From the NCBI RefSeq assembly GCF_002797735.1, contig NZ_PGFG01000001.1, forward strand, positions 1,240,001-1,304,000: DNA of 64,000 nucleotides. The letters are read 5' to 3'. The DNA is from Thermoflavifilum aggregans. Its GTDB lineage: Bacteria; Bacteroidota; Bacteroidia; Chitinophagales; Chitinophagaceae. The notes under the pieces were generated by a model that saw only the letters and a program-made list of their open reading frames with translations, searched no databases and was not told where the DNA came from. How positions within the stretch are numbered: position 1 is the first letter of the stretch; each line of letters starts with the position of its first letter. Positions 53,393-62,094 of the stretch are shown one piece after another. The position numbers were made by a program, and so were the translations under genes.

Positions 53393-54715
53393 ATGTATCC
53401 TTCGTTATCTGATTTGCTACAGGATGTTTTTGGTATTCATGTTCGCCTTCCCATTCAGACATTTGGTTTTTTTGTAGCCATTGCTTTTCTGGCGGCAGCT
53501 TATGTATTAACTCTTGAATTGAAGCGAAGGGAAAGATTGGGATGGATAAAAGGTACGCAGGAGAAATACTGGGTGGGCAAGCCGCCCTCTTTTTCAGATA
53601 TTGCATTTCATGCATTGTTAGGTTTTTTGCTGGGGTTCAAGCTGGTAGGTGCATTGTTACAATGGAATGAATTTGTGGATCAGCCTCAGGCCTATATTCT
53701 TTCCGGTGCAGGAAACGTGCCTGCAGGCGTTGTATTTGCACTGTTGCTGGCATATCAACGCTATCGCAGTCGCAAAAAGCAGCAACTGGCAAAGCCGGTC
53801 TTACGCGAAAAGCTGGTCATGCCTCATCAGCGGGTTGGCGATTTTACCATCATAGCAGCTGTTGGTGGGCTGATAGGAGCGAAAATTTTTGATAGCCTTG
53901 AAAACTGGCACAGCTATATGCAAGACCCGCTGCACAGCTTTTTGTCGTTCAGCGGACTTACTTTTTATGGAGGTCTGATCGTGGCTGGTGCGGCAATTGC
54001 CTGGTATGCTCGCAAAAAAAACATTGATTTATGGCATCTGGCCGATGCTTTTGCTCCAGCAATGATGCTGGCTTATGGATTGGGAAGGATCGGCTGCCAT
54101 ATGGCCGGAGATGGAGACTGGGGAATATACAACAGTGCGTATCTGAATGATGGCCATGGTGGAGTTGTTCCTGCTCCTCCGGGAGGATTTCAGCAAGCCC
54201 TGCACCAGTATCAGGATTTCTTTCTTGCAACTTATGGCAGTTTTTCGCATGTGCCGCATGCCTATTTCCTAAAGCCTCACTGGTTATCATTTTTGCCGGA
54301 CTGGTTATTTGCCTTTACCTATCCGCATAACATCAACAATGAAGGCGTACCCATACCTGGATGTGCAGGTCTGCATTGCGCTATGCTGCCAGTTCCTGTA
54401 TTTCCCACACCTTTATATGAAATTACGGCCTGCCTGCTGTTGTTTGCTGTACTTTGGTATCTCAGGAAACGCATCTTCAGGCCCGGTTTGCTCACGGCCA
54501 TCTATCTCATCATGAATGGGACCGAACGCTTTCTGGTTGAATTAATCCGTGTAAATACGAAATATGATATTTTTGGTATTCATCCCACACAGGCTGAATT
54601 GATTTCCCTGTTGCTGGTCATCGTGGGTGTAGTGTTAATTGTATATGTGCATCGCAAACACCCCCTTTTGCCGGCGCCACAGCCTGTAACAAGGTCATCA
54701 ACCGCACGTAGTTGA
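53393..54715 (+). CDS. lgt: Prolipoprotein diacylglyceryl transferase
   Basis: A 440-residue polytopic inner-membrane enzyme that attaches diacylglycerol to the lipobox cysteine. It has about seven helices and the essential family loop YGLGRIGCHMAGDGDWGIYN near residue 230. PVPVFPTPLYEITACLLLFA precedes helix 6, and TERFLVELIRVNTKYDIFG precedes the last. It is longer than E. coli Lgt (291) by insertions in the cytosolic loop after residue 120 and in the periplasmic loop 260-320, as in other Bacteroidota Lgt. Many lipoproteins in this window (TamL, LptE, DUF4136, FKBP) are its substrates. Standalone gene after a hairpin. Confidence 0.9.
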   Translation: MYPSLSDLLQDVFGIHVRLPIQTFGFFVAIAFLAAAYVLTLELKRRERLGWIKGTQEKYWVGKPPSFSDIAFHALLGFLLGFKLVGALLQWNEFVDQPQAYILSGAGNVPAGVVFALLLAYQRYRSRKKQQLAKPVLREKLVMPHQRVGDFTIIAAVGGLIGAKIFDSLENWHSYMQDPLHSFLSFSGLTFYGGLIVAGAAIAWYARKKNIDLWHLADAFAPAMMLAYGLGRIGCHMAGDGDWGIYNSAYLNDGHGGVVPAPPGGFQQALHQYQDFFLATYGSFSHVPHAYFLKPHWLSFLPDWLFAFTYPHNINNEGVPIPGCAGLHCAMLPVPVFPTPLYEITACLLLFAVLWYLRKRIFRPGLLTAIYLIMNGTERFLVELIRVNTKYDIFGIHPTQAELISLLLVIVGVVLIVYVHRKHPLLPAPQPVTRSSTARS

Positions 54716-54891
54716 TTTTGTTGATCATACCGGCTGCAAACTTGCTTCCGGCCAGGCCAGCCATATTTCCTGAAAGCTCTTCGTAGAAATTGCAATTCAT
54801 TTTAAGGAAGATGTAACCTTTTTTCAGCCCCTTCGTTTTACAGGATATAATTTTTGCCATTTATCCGGGACTAAAACCGTTTGTGTATTAT

Positions 54892-54918
54892 TATGTACTA
54901 TGTTTTGCATAGTACATA
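54892..54918. promoter_or_regulatory. Perfect inverted repeat, probable operator at the promoter of the barrel gene
   Basis: Two 11-bp arms, TATGTACTATG (54892-54902) and CATAGTACATA (54908-54918), are exact reverse complements around a 5-nt spacer. The right end touches the -7 element TACTTTTG. The ATGTAC/GTACAT ends resemble PadR-family operators, but this is an inference from pattern. No gene for such a regulator is in the window. Confidence 0.8.
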
Positions 54919-54924
54919 CTTTTG
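54917..54924 (+). promoter_or_regulatory. Bacteroidota -7 promoter element of the barrel gene
   Basis: TACTTTTG, exact TAnnTTTG, 38 nt before the ATG at 54963; its first two bases are the last two of the inverted repeat. Confidence 0.6.
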
Positions 54925-54962
54925 TAAAGTATTTACAATTGATAACTACTAAAAATAACCAA

Positions 54963-57413
54963 ATGAAAAGTTTTCGCCAAGTATTTTATGGAATGATGCT
55001 CTTCATCGGATCAGGAATGCCTTTGTTTGCGCAATCGGTTTACCAGGTAAAAGGAAGGGTCATGGAAGACAGTACCATAGCTGCTACTTTTGCCACAGTC
55101 CGTGTATTTCATCTACCTGATTCGACCCTGGCAGGCGGGGCCATTAGCGATTCTGTAGGATGGTTTCATCTGGAACTTCCGGCAGCGGGTACGTATCTGC
55201 TAAAGGTAAGTTTGCTTGGCAGGCAATCGGCCGAATTGCCTTTTCAGCTTAAACAGGGTCAATATCATGTACAACTGCCTCCGGTTCAGTTGCAAACGGG
55301 AAGTCACGCATTGCAGGCCGTTCAGATTGTGGCCACCAGACCTTTCATTGAACAGCAGCCAGGCAAGACAGTTCTTCATGTGGAAGGCAGTCCAACTGCC
55401 GCCGGCAGTGATGTGCTCGACATTTTACAAAAAGCACCCGGAGTAACGGTAGATCAGGATGGAAACATTACCCTGAAAGGGAAATCGGGTGTAATGGTGA
55501 TGATTGATGGCAGGCCCACGTATTTGTCCCAACAGCAGCTTACCAATTTTTTGAAAACCATTCGTGCAGAATCGGTAGCTTCTATTGATGTGATCACCAA
55601 TCCCTCTGCCAAATACGATGCGGCTGGCAGTGCAGGTATTATTGATATCCATCTGAAGAAAAATAATCAGGAAGGTTATAACGGTTCTGTGCAGGCTCAA
55701 TTTCAGCAGGGTCGCTATCCGGCCACCAGCGGCAGCTGGGAGTTGCACTATGCTCATCGTGCTGTTCATGCTTATGTAAACGGAGGATTTTATACAGGAC
55801 AATCATTTAACGATTTGCATCTTACCAGAAATTTTTATACGCCCGATAAATCCTTGCAAGCAACGATGAAACAGGTCTCACACATGCAGTTTCCGGAAAC
55901 CGACTATCAACTCAGAGTGGGAAGTGATCTGGATATCAGTTCCCGTCAAAGTATTGGTTTCTTTATAGATGCCAATCAAAGTCGGGAACATGATAAAAGT
56001 CAGGGGCCCATATCATTTTATGATTCTGCATACCAGCTCGATTCAACCGCATCACCGAGCAGCAAAAATGATGGAACATGGAGAAACATGACTTATAATC
56101 TGCACTATCATCTGCAGCTGGATACGACAGGGCAGGAGCTGAGTGCAGAATTCAACGCAGCACCCTTTAAAAGTAATGCAAACAGTAATGATGTCACCCA
56201 ATATTTCCTGGCTGATGGCAATCCGCTCCGCGATCCATCTTACAAACAAGGTGAGCTGAGTTCCGATATTCAGATTCTTTCCGGTAAAATGGATTATTCC
56301 CTTCCCATGAAGAAAAAGCGCAAACTGGAAGCAGGCATAAAAGCAAGCCATGTAAAAAGTGATAATCAGGTGCAGTATCAAAACTGGGATCAGGGCAAAC
56401 AAATCTGGATACCGGATACGGGTTTAACCAATCATTTTATTTATCAGGAAGATATTTATGCAGCTTATGCTAGTATTGATCAGGATCTTGCAAAGGGATG
56501 GCATGTGCAGGTGGGTTTGCGTGGCGAACAAACTGTAACCCGCGCTCATCAGCTGGTTCATGACTCTTTGGTAAGACGTTCATATCTGAATTTGTTTCCC
56601 AATCTCATGATCAAAAAAGATTTTTCACAGAATCATAGCATAAGCTTCGCATTCAACAGACGTATTGACCGGCCCGATTATCAGGATCTGAATCCATTCA
56701 GGTATTATATTGATCAATATACCTATCAGATGGGTAATCCTTTCCTGCAGCCTCAGCTTACGTATGCAACAGAGTTCAGTTACACATACATGAATCAATA
56801 CACACTTACATTGGATTATAGTTATACCACCGATGTGATTACTGAATATGTACGTCAGGATGAAAAGACACGTATCGGATATCAGACCAATGAAAATCTG
56901 AGTTCTTTCACCAATCTGGGTGCAACGTGGAGCGTTCCCGTTAAGCTTGCACATTGGTGGAATACACAAAATTTTCTCAGCATATTTTATAATGATTACA
57001 AGGGGAATGTGGATCAAATCCAACTGATGAATCAACATGTAGCATGGCGATTTAATTCGGTGCAGGAATTTCAGTTACCTGCACATATCAAGGCTGAGCT
57101 TTCCGGTTTCTATCGCTCATCCATGCCATACGGCGCATTCACCTTAAAACCCATGTATAGGATTGATATAGGTTTGCAGAAAACCCTTTTTCATGATAAA
57201 GGCACACTTAAGTTATTTGCAAATGATATATTCAAAACACAACAAGGCAGGGTAAGCCTGCATTATTTAAATACAGATCTGCAGATTCAGAACACATGGA
57301 ATAGCAGGAGAGTGGGTATCAGTTTTACTTATCGTTTCGGAAATCAGCAATTAAAAGTGAAAACAGTAAATCAGACAGGCATTGAGGAAGAGCAAAGTCG
57401 TATCAAAAAATGA
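54963..57413 (+). CDS. Outer-membrane beta-barrel receptor with carboxypeptidase-like N-domain (OMP_b-brl_3 type)
   Basis: An 816-residue exported protein. Signal peptide (FYGMMLFIGSGMPLFAQ); CarboxypepD_reg-like domain (about 25-105: YQVKGRVMEDSTIAATFATV, DSVGWFHLELPAAGTYLL); plug-like domain (about 115-220: AVQIVATRPFIEQQPGKTVL, QKAPGVTVDQDGNITLKGKS, NPSAKYDAAGSAGIIDIHLK); and a beta-barrel to the end with aromatic C-terminal strands (VGISFTYRFG). This is the TonB-receptor-like family PF14905 type that accompanies PadR-regulated envelope operons. The ligand is unknown. Start at ATG 54963 behind a promoter and palindromic operator; the frame extends to 54900. A terminator hairpin follows. 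Confidence 0.87.
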   Translation: MKSFRQVFYGMMLFIGSGMPLFAQSVYQVKGRVMEDSTIAATFATVRVFHLPDSTLAGGAISDSVGWFHLELPAAGTYLLKVSLLGRQSAELPFQLKQGQYHVQLPPVQLQTGSHALQAVQIVATRPFIEQQPGKTVLHVEGSPTAAGSDVLDILQKAPGVTVDQDGNITLKGKSGVMVMIDGRPTYLSQQQLTNFLKTIRAESVASIDVITNPSAKYDAAGSAGIIDIHLKKNNQEGYNGSVQAQFQQGRYPATSGSWELHYAHRAVHAYVNGGFYTGQSFNDLHLTRNFYTPDKSLQATMKQVSHMQFPETDYQLRVGSDLDISSRQSIGFFIDANQSREHDKSQGPISFYDSAYQLDSTASPSSKNDGTWRNMTYNLHYHLQLDTTGQELSAEFNAAPFKSNANSNDVTQYFLADGNPLRDPSYKQGELSSDIQILSGKMDYSLPMKKKRKLEAGIKASHVKSDNQVQYQNWDQGKQIWIPDTGLTNHFIYQEDIYAAYASIDQDLAKGWHVQVGLRGEQTVTRAHQLVHDSLVRRSYLNLFPNLMIKKDFSQNHSISFAFNRRIDRPDYQDLNPFRYYIDQYTYQMGNPFLQPQLTYATEFSYTYMNQYTLTLDYSYTTDVITEYVRQDEKTRIGYQTNENLSSFTNLGATWSVPVKLAHWWNTQNFLSIFYNDYKGNVDQIQLMNQHVAWRFNSVQEFQLPAHIKAELSGFYRSSMPYGAFTLKPMYRIDIGLQKTLFHDKGTLKLFANDIFKTQQGRVSLHYLNTDLQIQNTWNSRRVGISFTYRFGNQQLKVKTVNQTGIEEEQSRIKK

Positions 57414-57453
57414 AATGAATATATGTTTACAGTGGTTAGATTTTGGTTGACAC

Positions 57454-57487
57454 GGAAGAGGAGTCCTCCTCTTCCTTCTTTTTTTAT
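57454..57487 (+). terminator. Intrinsic terminator after the barrel gene
   Basis: A 9-bp stem (arms 57454-57462 and 57467-57475, GGAAGAGGA/TCCTCTTCC) with a 4-nt loop followed by a T-rich tail (TTCTTTTTTT). It separates the barrel gene from the GIN gene. Confidence 0.8.
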
Positions 57488-57567
57488 GCTTTGTTATTGA
57501 TTTATGGTAAAATAAATATTAATTTTCCGAACCAAATCCAATTATTCACCCTTAAAATACATTTTAT

Positions 57568-58305
57568 ATGCACACAACCAACTTTTCTTCCCTGCACAAG
57601 CTATCACTTGCTGTGATGATGCTTATCCTGGCATCCTGTACAGGATTTTCACAAAACATCCGGGGCAATGGAAATATTACAACCACATCGCGCACGGTGA
57701 ACACATTTCATGAGATCCGCGTGAGCGGTGCTTTTCATTTGTTTCTTAAACAGGATTCTCTTATTAGCGTAAAGGTGCAGACCGATGATAATCTCCAATC
57801 CTATGTGATAACGGAAAACAGAGGCGATGCACTGGTGATCCGGGAAAAGGGAAACGTTAATCTTCGCTCTACGGACAATATTCGGGTTTATGTTTCCGTG
57901 CCTGATTTGCGAAGCGTCCAGATCAGCGGTGCATGCGTGCTGACCAGTGAAAATAATATGCAAGTACCTTCCTTTAAACTGGAAGCAAGCGGAGCTTCGA
58001 AATTAAATTTAATACTCACCACCCATGCATTTCATGCAGAATGTTCAGGTGCAACAGAAGGCATGATACAGGGCAGCGCCAAAACTGCAGAAATCGAATT
58101 ATCGGGTGCTGGTAAGCTTCAGGCTGGGAATTTTCATGTGGAGCAACTTAAACTGGATGTTTCCGGAGCAGCAAAAGCAGAGGTATATGCCGAAAAATCA
58201 CTGGATGTTGATGTATCCGGTGCAGGAATGGTAACTTATAGCGGGCATCCACAGGTAAATGAATCTGTTTCCGGCGCAGGAAAAATAAAAAGTGTGAATC
58301 CCTGA
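57568..58305 (+). CDS. GIN/DUF2807 domain lipoprotein (beta-helix SGA repeats)
   Basis: A 245-residue exported protein with a hydrophobic signal ending in LILASC (lipobox-like Cys near residue 24). Mature residues show the head GIN-domain ladder, in which an S-G-A triplet recurs eight times: RVSGAFHL, QISGACVL, EASGASKL, ECSGATEG, ELSGAGKL, DVSGAAKA, DVSGAGMV, SVSGAGKI. Each turn of the right-handed helix contributes one. The function is unknown; these proteins usually neighbour PadR regulators, PspC proteins and barrel receptors in this phylum, as in part here. Lone gene between two terminators (57454-57487 and 58357-58390). Confidence 0.85.
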   Translation: MHTTNFSSLHKLSLAVMMLILASCTGFSQNIRGNGNITTTSRTVNTFHEIRVSGAFHLFLKQDSLISVKVQTDDNLQSYVITENRGDALVIREKGNVNLRSTDNIRVYVSVPDLRSVQISGACVLTSENNMQVPSFKLEASGASKLNLILTTHAFHAECSGATEGMIQGSAKTAEIELSGAGKLQAGNFHVEQLKLDVSGAAKAEVYAEKSLDVDVSGAGMVTYSGHPQVNESVSGAGKIKSVNP

Positions 58306-58356
58306 AAGGCAGGCCTGAATGATTTTAACCTGCTTGCTACACGCCCGGTTGATACC

Positions 58357-58390
58357 ATGGCCAGATATTCTGATATCTGGCCATAATTTT
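58357..58390 (+). terminator. Intrinsic terminator after the GIN gene
   Basis: A perfect 12-bp stem (arms 58357-58368 and 58373-58384, ATGGCCAGATAT/ATATCTGGCCAT) with a 4-nt loop followed by AATTTT, 51 nt after the stop. Confidence 0.75.
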
Positions 58391-58426
58391 AACTAATTTC
58401 TAACAACATGAACTTTTTTCGCTTTA

Positions 58427-58434
58427 TATGTTTG
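58427..58434 (+). promoter_or_regulatory. Bacteroidota -7 promoter element of the NEW3-ABC operon
   Basis: TATGTTTG, exact TAnnTTTG. It lies 72 nt before the small ORF at 58507 and would drive the NEW3-ABC genes. Confidence 0.5.
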
Positions 58435-58506
58435 TAGTCAGTTCTTCCTAAACTCTCTGCTCGTTTGTAATGTGTTGAGATAAACCTGTATACAAATGAA
58501 CATGAG

Positions 58507-58743
58507 ATGAAAAACTCTACTTACTGGCAGCTCCGTATCCACTATCTGTTTGTCTGTTTTTCCTTCATTTTATTTTTCCTTCAGAAGGACATTTTATCTT
58601 CTCTATCCATATTTGCATACAGAAATGCAGGGTTGATTGATACGCAATTTGCATGGTTGCTTGCGGGTATTTATTTCCCGTATACATTTCCGGATAAGGC
58701 TATTTGTTTGAATGCAGAAAATATTCATCAACGGTTAAATTGA
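58507..58743 (+). CDS. Possible small hydrophobic protein ahead of the NEW3 gene
   Basis: A 78-residue frame starting at an ATG, with one hydrophobic stretch (YLFVCFSFILFFLQKDILSS, about 13-32) and ending 6 bp before the NEW3 start. I recognise no family and cannot prove translation. Tight spacing behind a promoter motif 72 nt upstream makes a leader or small membrane partner possible; chance remains likely. Confidence 0.35.
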   Translation: MKNSTYWQLRIHYLFVCFSFILFFLQKDILSSLSIFAYRNAGLIDTQFAWLLAGIYFPYTFPDKAICLNAENIHQRLN

Positions 58744-58749
58744 TTTCGC

Positions 58750-59919
58750 ATGCTGGCTTATGTATTTTACCCCATCGGTATTTTATGGATGATGATTGGC
58801 GGATTAAAGGCTGATACAGCTGCAAAAGGTACAGATACGATTCATGCAAGGCCCGCCATCAGGTTATATACTCCCTATACAAAAATCAGTATTCACCCTG
58901 GGCAAAGTATCACTTATAATGTGGATGTTACAAACAACAGCAAGGTTACACAAAACGTGGATTTATGGGTGAGCGGATTATCTAGTGCATGGAATTACAG
59001 CCTGAAATCAGGAAGCTGGGATATCAGGCAGATTGCTGTACTTCCCGGACAAAAAGAATCTGTTACCTTACAGGTTACAGTCCCACTCAGGATTAATAAA
59101 GGTGCATATCGTTTTTATTTGCATGCAGGCAATGGTACAACCCTTCCGCTTACGGTAATTGTTGCTGAACGTGGAATTTATAAAACAGCTTTTACCACTG
59201 ATCAGCCAAATCTGGAAGGAGCGGCTAACTCCACATTTACATTTAATACTACGCTGCAAAATGCAACGGCTGATACCCAGCTTTATGCGCTCAATGCAGA
59301 AGTTCCACCCGGATGGGATCTCGCATTCAAGGCAAATGGATACAAACAGGTAGCATCCATTCTGGTTAATCCGAATTCAACGCAAAATCTCACAATTGAG
59401 GTACATCCACCTGATCAGGTGCCTGCAGGTAAATACAAAATTCCTGTGATAGCCTCATCGGGAAGTACAGGAGCTGAACTTGATCTGGAAGTGGTGATCA
59501 CAGGCAATTATGGCATGAGTCTGAGTACACCCAGTGGCTTGCTGAGTACGGACGTAACTGCGGGGAGTGAAAAAACATTGAAACTTACGGTGACCAATAC
59601 CGGGTCAGCCAGTTTGAAAAAAATTCAATTCAGTGCAACAACTCCTACCAACTGGGATGTAACTTTTGATCCTAAAAACATTGATGAATTACCTGCAGGA
59701 AAAACTGCAGAAGTAAGAGCATTAATCAAAGCCGATAAACACGCTATTGCTGGTGATTATCTGGTTACAATCCGTGCAAATACTACAGAAACATCTGCCA
59801 AGGCTGATTTCCGGGTTACGGTTAAAACACCCATGCTGTGGGGATGGTTGGGTATTCTTATCATTCTGGGAGCGCTTGGTAGTATCTATTATTTGTTCCG
59901 TAAATATGGAAGAAGGTGA
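58750..59919 (+). CDS. NEW3-domain exported protein with C-terminal membrane anchor
   Basis: A 389-residue protein of three Ig-like NEW3/alpha-galactosidase-associated repeats: YTKISIHPGQSITYNVDVTN (about 40-135), GAANSTFTFNTTLQNATADT (about 155-245) and LLSTDVTAGSEKTLKLTVTN (about 255-355), each with the N-x-[ST]-polar and W-x-[VL] pattern (WNYSLKSGSWD, WDLAFKANGY, WDVTFDPKNID). The C-terminus is one membrane helix (LWGWLGILIILGALGSIYYLF) and a basic tail. COG1470-type proteins with this plan precede ABC exporters. The stop overlaps the GTG of the ATPase gene (GTGA), so translation is coupled. Confidence 0.82.
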   Translation: MLAYVFYPIGILWMMIGGLKADTAAKGTDTIHARPAIRLYTPYTKISIHPGQSITYNVDVTNNSKVTQNVDLWVSGLSSAWNYSLKSGSWDIRQIAVLPGQKESVTLQVTVPLRINKGAYRFYLHAGNGTTLPLTVIVAERGIYKTAFTTDQPNLEGAANSTFTFNTTLQNATADTQLYALNAEVPPGWDLAFKANGYKQVASILVNPNSTQNLTIEVHPPDQVPAGKYKIPVIASSGSTGAELDLEVVITGNYGMSLSTPSGLLSTDVTAGSEKTLKLTVTNTGSASLKKIQFSATTPTNWDVTFDPKNIDELPAGKTAEVRALIKADKHAIAGDYLVTIRANTTETSAKADFRVTVKTPMLWGWLGILIILGALGSIYYLFRKYGRR

Positions 59920-60893
59920 ACGAACCAATTATCATATTAGATGGTCTCACCAAACAATATGATCAGCTTGTTGCAGTTGATCATTTGCATTTAACTATTT
60001 ATCGTGGTGAAATATTCGGATTGTTAGGGCCAAATGGTGCCGGTAAATCTACCACGATATTGATGTTGCTGGGGCTTACTGAACCCACGTCGGGCAAGGT
60101 GCGCGTTTGTGGCATTGATCCGGTTACCCATCCGGTGGAAGTAAAGCGAAAAGTGGGTTATTTACCGGATAATGTGCGGTTTTATGATGATTTAACCGGA
60201 TTGGAAAATTTAATTTATACCGGCCAGCTAAACCGGATGACGAAAAAACAAGCCCGTGAAAAGGCTTTAGGTTTGCTTTCCCGTGTAGATTTGTCGGGTG
60301 CAGCACATCAAAAGGCTGGTACGTATTCACGCGGTATGATCCAAAGGTTGGGACTGGCTGATGTGCTGATGAAAGATCCGGAAGTTATCATTATGGATGA
60401 ACCTACGGTTGGAATTGATCCTACGGGTGCAAAAGAGTTTTTGGAATTGATTTTGAAATTAAGCAAGGAAGATTCCATTACCGTTTTGCTTTCTTCCCAT
60501 TATCTGCTTCAGGTACAGGAAATATGCGATCGAATCGGATTGTTTGTAAGAGGCAAATTAATAGCCGTTGGAGATATTTCTTCTTTATCCCGTGAATTAT
60601 TTGCTAATGAACCTTTTATTATTGAAGCAACTGTACAATATCCTTTATCTGCATATGCTGATTCCAATCGTGTAGTTGATTTACAGCAATTGCTTGCAAA
60701 GATTGATGGTGTAAAACAAGTTGTGGTGGAGAATGAACGAGTAAAGATTTTTGCTGCCAGAGATATTGCACCACAGGTGGCACGTACTATTGTGCATGCT
60801 GGATTGGATCTGATATCGCTTTCCAGGCGGGAACACGGCTTGGAAGATATTTATCAGCGATATTTTGAAAAGGAAACCGAGATTGCAGTATAA
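59916..60893 (+). CDS. ABC transporter ATP-binding protein
   Basis: A 325-residue ABC ATPase. Walker A is GLLGPNGAGKSTTILMLLGL (near residue 40), signature YSRGMIQRLGLAD (near 135) and Walker B EVIIMDEPTVGIDPTG. It has the extra C-terminal domain (about 220-325) of the DUF4162/CcmA-type ABC-2 exporter ATPases. The GTG start at 59916 overlaps the NEW3 stop (GTGA). An ABC-2 permease gene follows 87 bp downstream, completing an exporter whose substrate is unknown. Confidence 0.92.
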   Translation: MNEPIIILDGLTKQYDQLVAVDHLHLTIYRGEIFGLLGPNGAGKSTTILMLLGLTEPTSGKVRVCGIDPVTHPVEVKRKVGYLPDNVRFYDDLTGLENLIYTGQLNRMTKKQAREKALGLLSRVDLSGAAHQKAGTYSRGMIQRLGLADVLMKDPEVIIMDEPTVGIDPTGAKEFLELILKLSKEDSITVLLSSHYLLQVQEICDRIGLFVRGKLIAVGDISSLSRELFANEPFIIEATVQYPLSAYADSNRVVDLQQLLAKIDGVKQVVVENERVKIFAARDIAPQVARTIVHAGLDLISLSRREHGLEDIYQRYFEKETEIAV

Positions 60894-60980
60894 ATACTTG
60901 CATGATTTGATGAATAAAATAAAAGGTGTAAATAAAATGATGCATAAAAATCATTGCATGAATTTAAATGTGCTTTTCTC

Positions 60981-62018
60981 ATGAACGCTTTAGGTGAAAA
61001 GATCAGCCAATGGTGGCAGCTGCTGGTGGCATTCAGGGAAAAACAAATCAGGAAACGGGAAGAGCAGATTTATCATCCTTTCCGGGTAATGGTATACAAA
61101 GAGATTGCAGACCATGTGCGGAGCTGGCGGTTTCTGATTATGGGCGCATTGATTTTGCTGACCTGCATGGGATCGTTGTATACAGCTGTGCAGGCCATGA
61201 CCAGTCAGTCTGATCAGGCCGCTTCAGCCACTTCACCGGGGTTTTTCTTTCTGCAATTGTTTACTTCATCCAACGGAACGCTTCCGCCCTTTCATGCATT
61301 TGTAGCTTTTCTGGGTCCTTTGCTGGGAATCAGCCTGGGTTTTGATGCCATCAATTCTGAGCAACATGGCCGAACATTAGCCAGAATCATGGCGCAACCC
61401 ATTCACCGGGATGATATTATCAATGCCAAATTTGTAGCCGCGTTGGTAGTAATCAGTGTGATGTTTTTTGCGCTGACTTTTCTGGTGATGGGGACAGGTT
61501 TGCTGGTCATCGGCATACCACCGACTCCAGGTGAATTCCTCCGGGTTGTGTGTTATTTCCTGATTACGGTTATTTATGTGGCATTCTGGCTGAATCTGTC
61601 CATTTTATTTTCTGTTTTGTTCAGACAGGCTGCTACTTCAGCGATGATGAGCATTGCCGTGTGGTTATTTTTTACCGTGTTTTTTCAGATTATCCTTAAC
61701 CTTATCTCCAGCGCCATTGTACCCTCTCCGGATATGGCACCTGCTGATCAGGTCATCCGGGCTCAGCATCTGGTCATGAATCTTTCGAGACTATCCCCCG
61801 GACAGTTGTTTTCGGATATCACCACAGTGCTTCTGCGTCCCACCATCCGCACGTTTGGACCGCTTACTCTTTCTCAGGTAGTGGGAGCCATTCCCAATCC
61901 CTTGCCCCTTGGCCAAAGCCTGTTGATTGTATGGCCGCAGATAACAGGACTGGTTGCAGTGACTTCCGTATGCTTTGCACTATCGTATGTTTCGTTTATG
62001 CGCAGGGAAATTCGCTGA
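60981..62018 (+). CDS. ABC-2 type transporter permease
   Basis: A 345-residue inner-membrane protein. The N-terminus is amphipathic (EKISQWWQLLVAFREKQIRK) and is followed by about six helices: RFLIMGALILLTCMGSLYTA, the loop NSEQHGRTLARIMAQPIHRD typical of ABC-2 permeases (near 135), FVAALVVISVMFFALTFLVM, FLITVIYVAFWLNLSILFSV, and SIAVWLFFTVFFQIILNLIS. It pairs with the preceding ATPase. The ATG at 60981 is preferred to a frame extension to 60954. Function inferred as export of a lipid, peptide or drug. Confidence 0.87.
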   Translation: MNALGEKISQWWQLLVAFREKQIRKREEQIYHPFRVMVYKEIADHVRSWRFLIMGALILLTCMGSLYTAVQAMTSQSDQAASATSPGFFFLQLFTSSNGTLPPFHAFVAFLGPLLGISLGFDAINSEQHGRTLARIMAQPIHRDDIINAKFVAALVVISVMFFALTFLVMGTGLLVIGIPPTPGEFLRVVCYFLITVIYVAFWLNLSILFSVLFRQAATSAMMSIAVWLFFTVFFQIILNLISSAIVPSPDMAPADQVIRAQHLVMNLSRLSPGQLFSDITTVLLRPTIRTFGPLTLSQVVGAIPNPLPLGQSLLIVWPQITGLVAVTSVCFALSYVSFMRREIR

Positions 62019-62094
62019 ATGCTGAAGATTTTTCCATCTCCTCTTGCATAGTTTCTTTTTTTTTCGTTTTATTGCGTAAGCATTTCTTTTTAAT

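Noticed and set aside
54618-54860. An 80-residue minus-strand frame opposite the lgt end (with an internal MNCNFYEELSGNMAGLAGSK)
   Set aside because: It is partly antisense to lgt, has no promoter motif and no recognisable family; a gene relic remains possible but unsupported.
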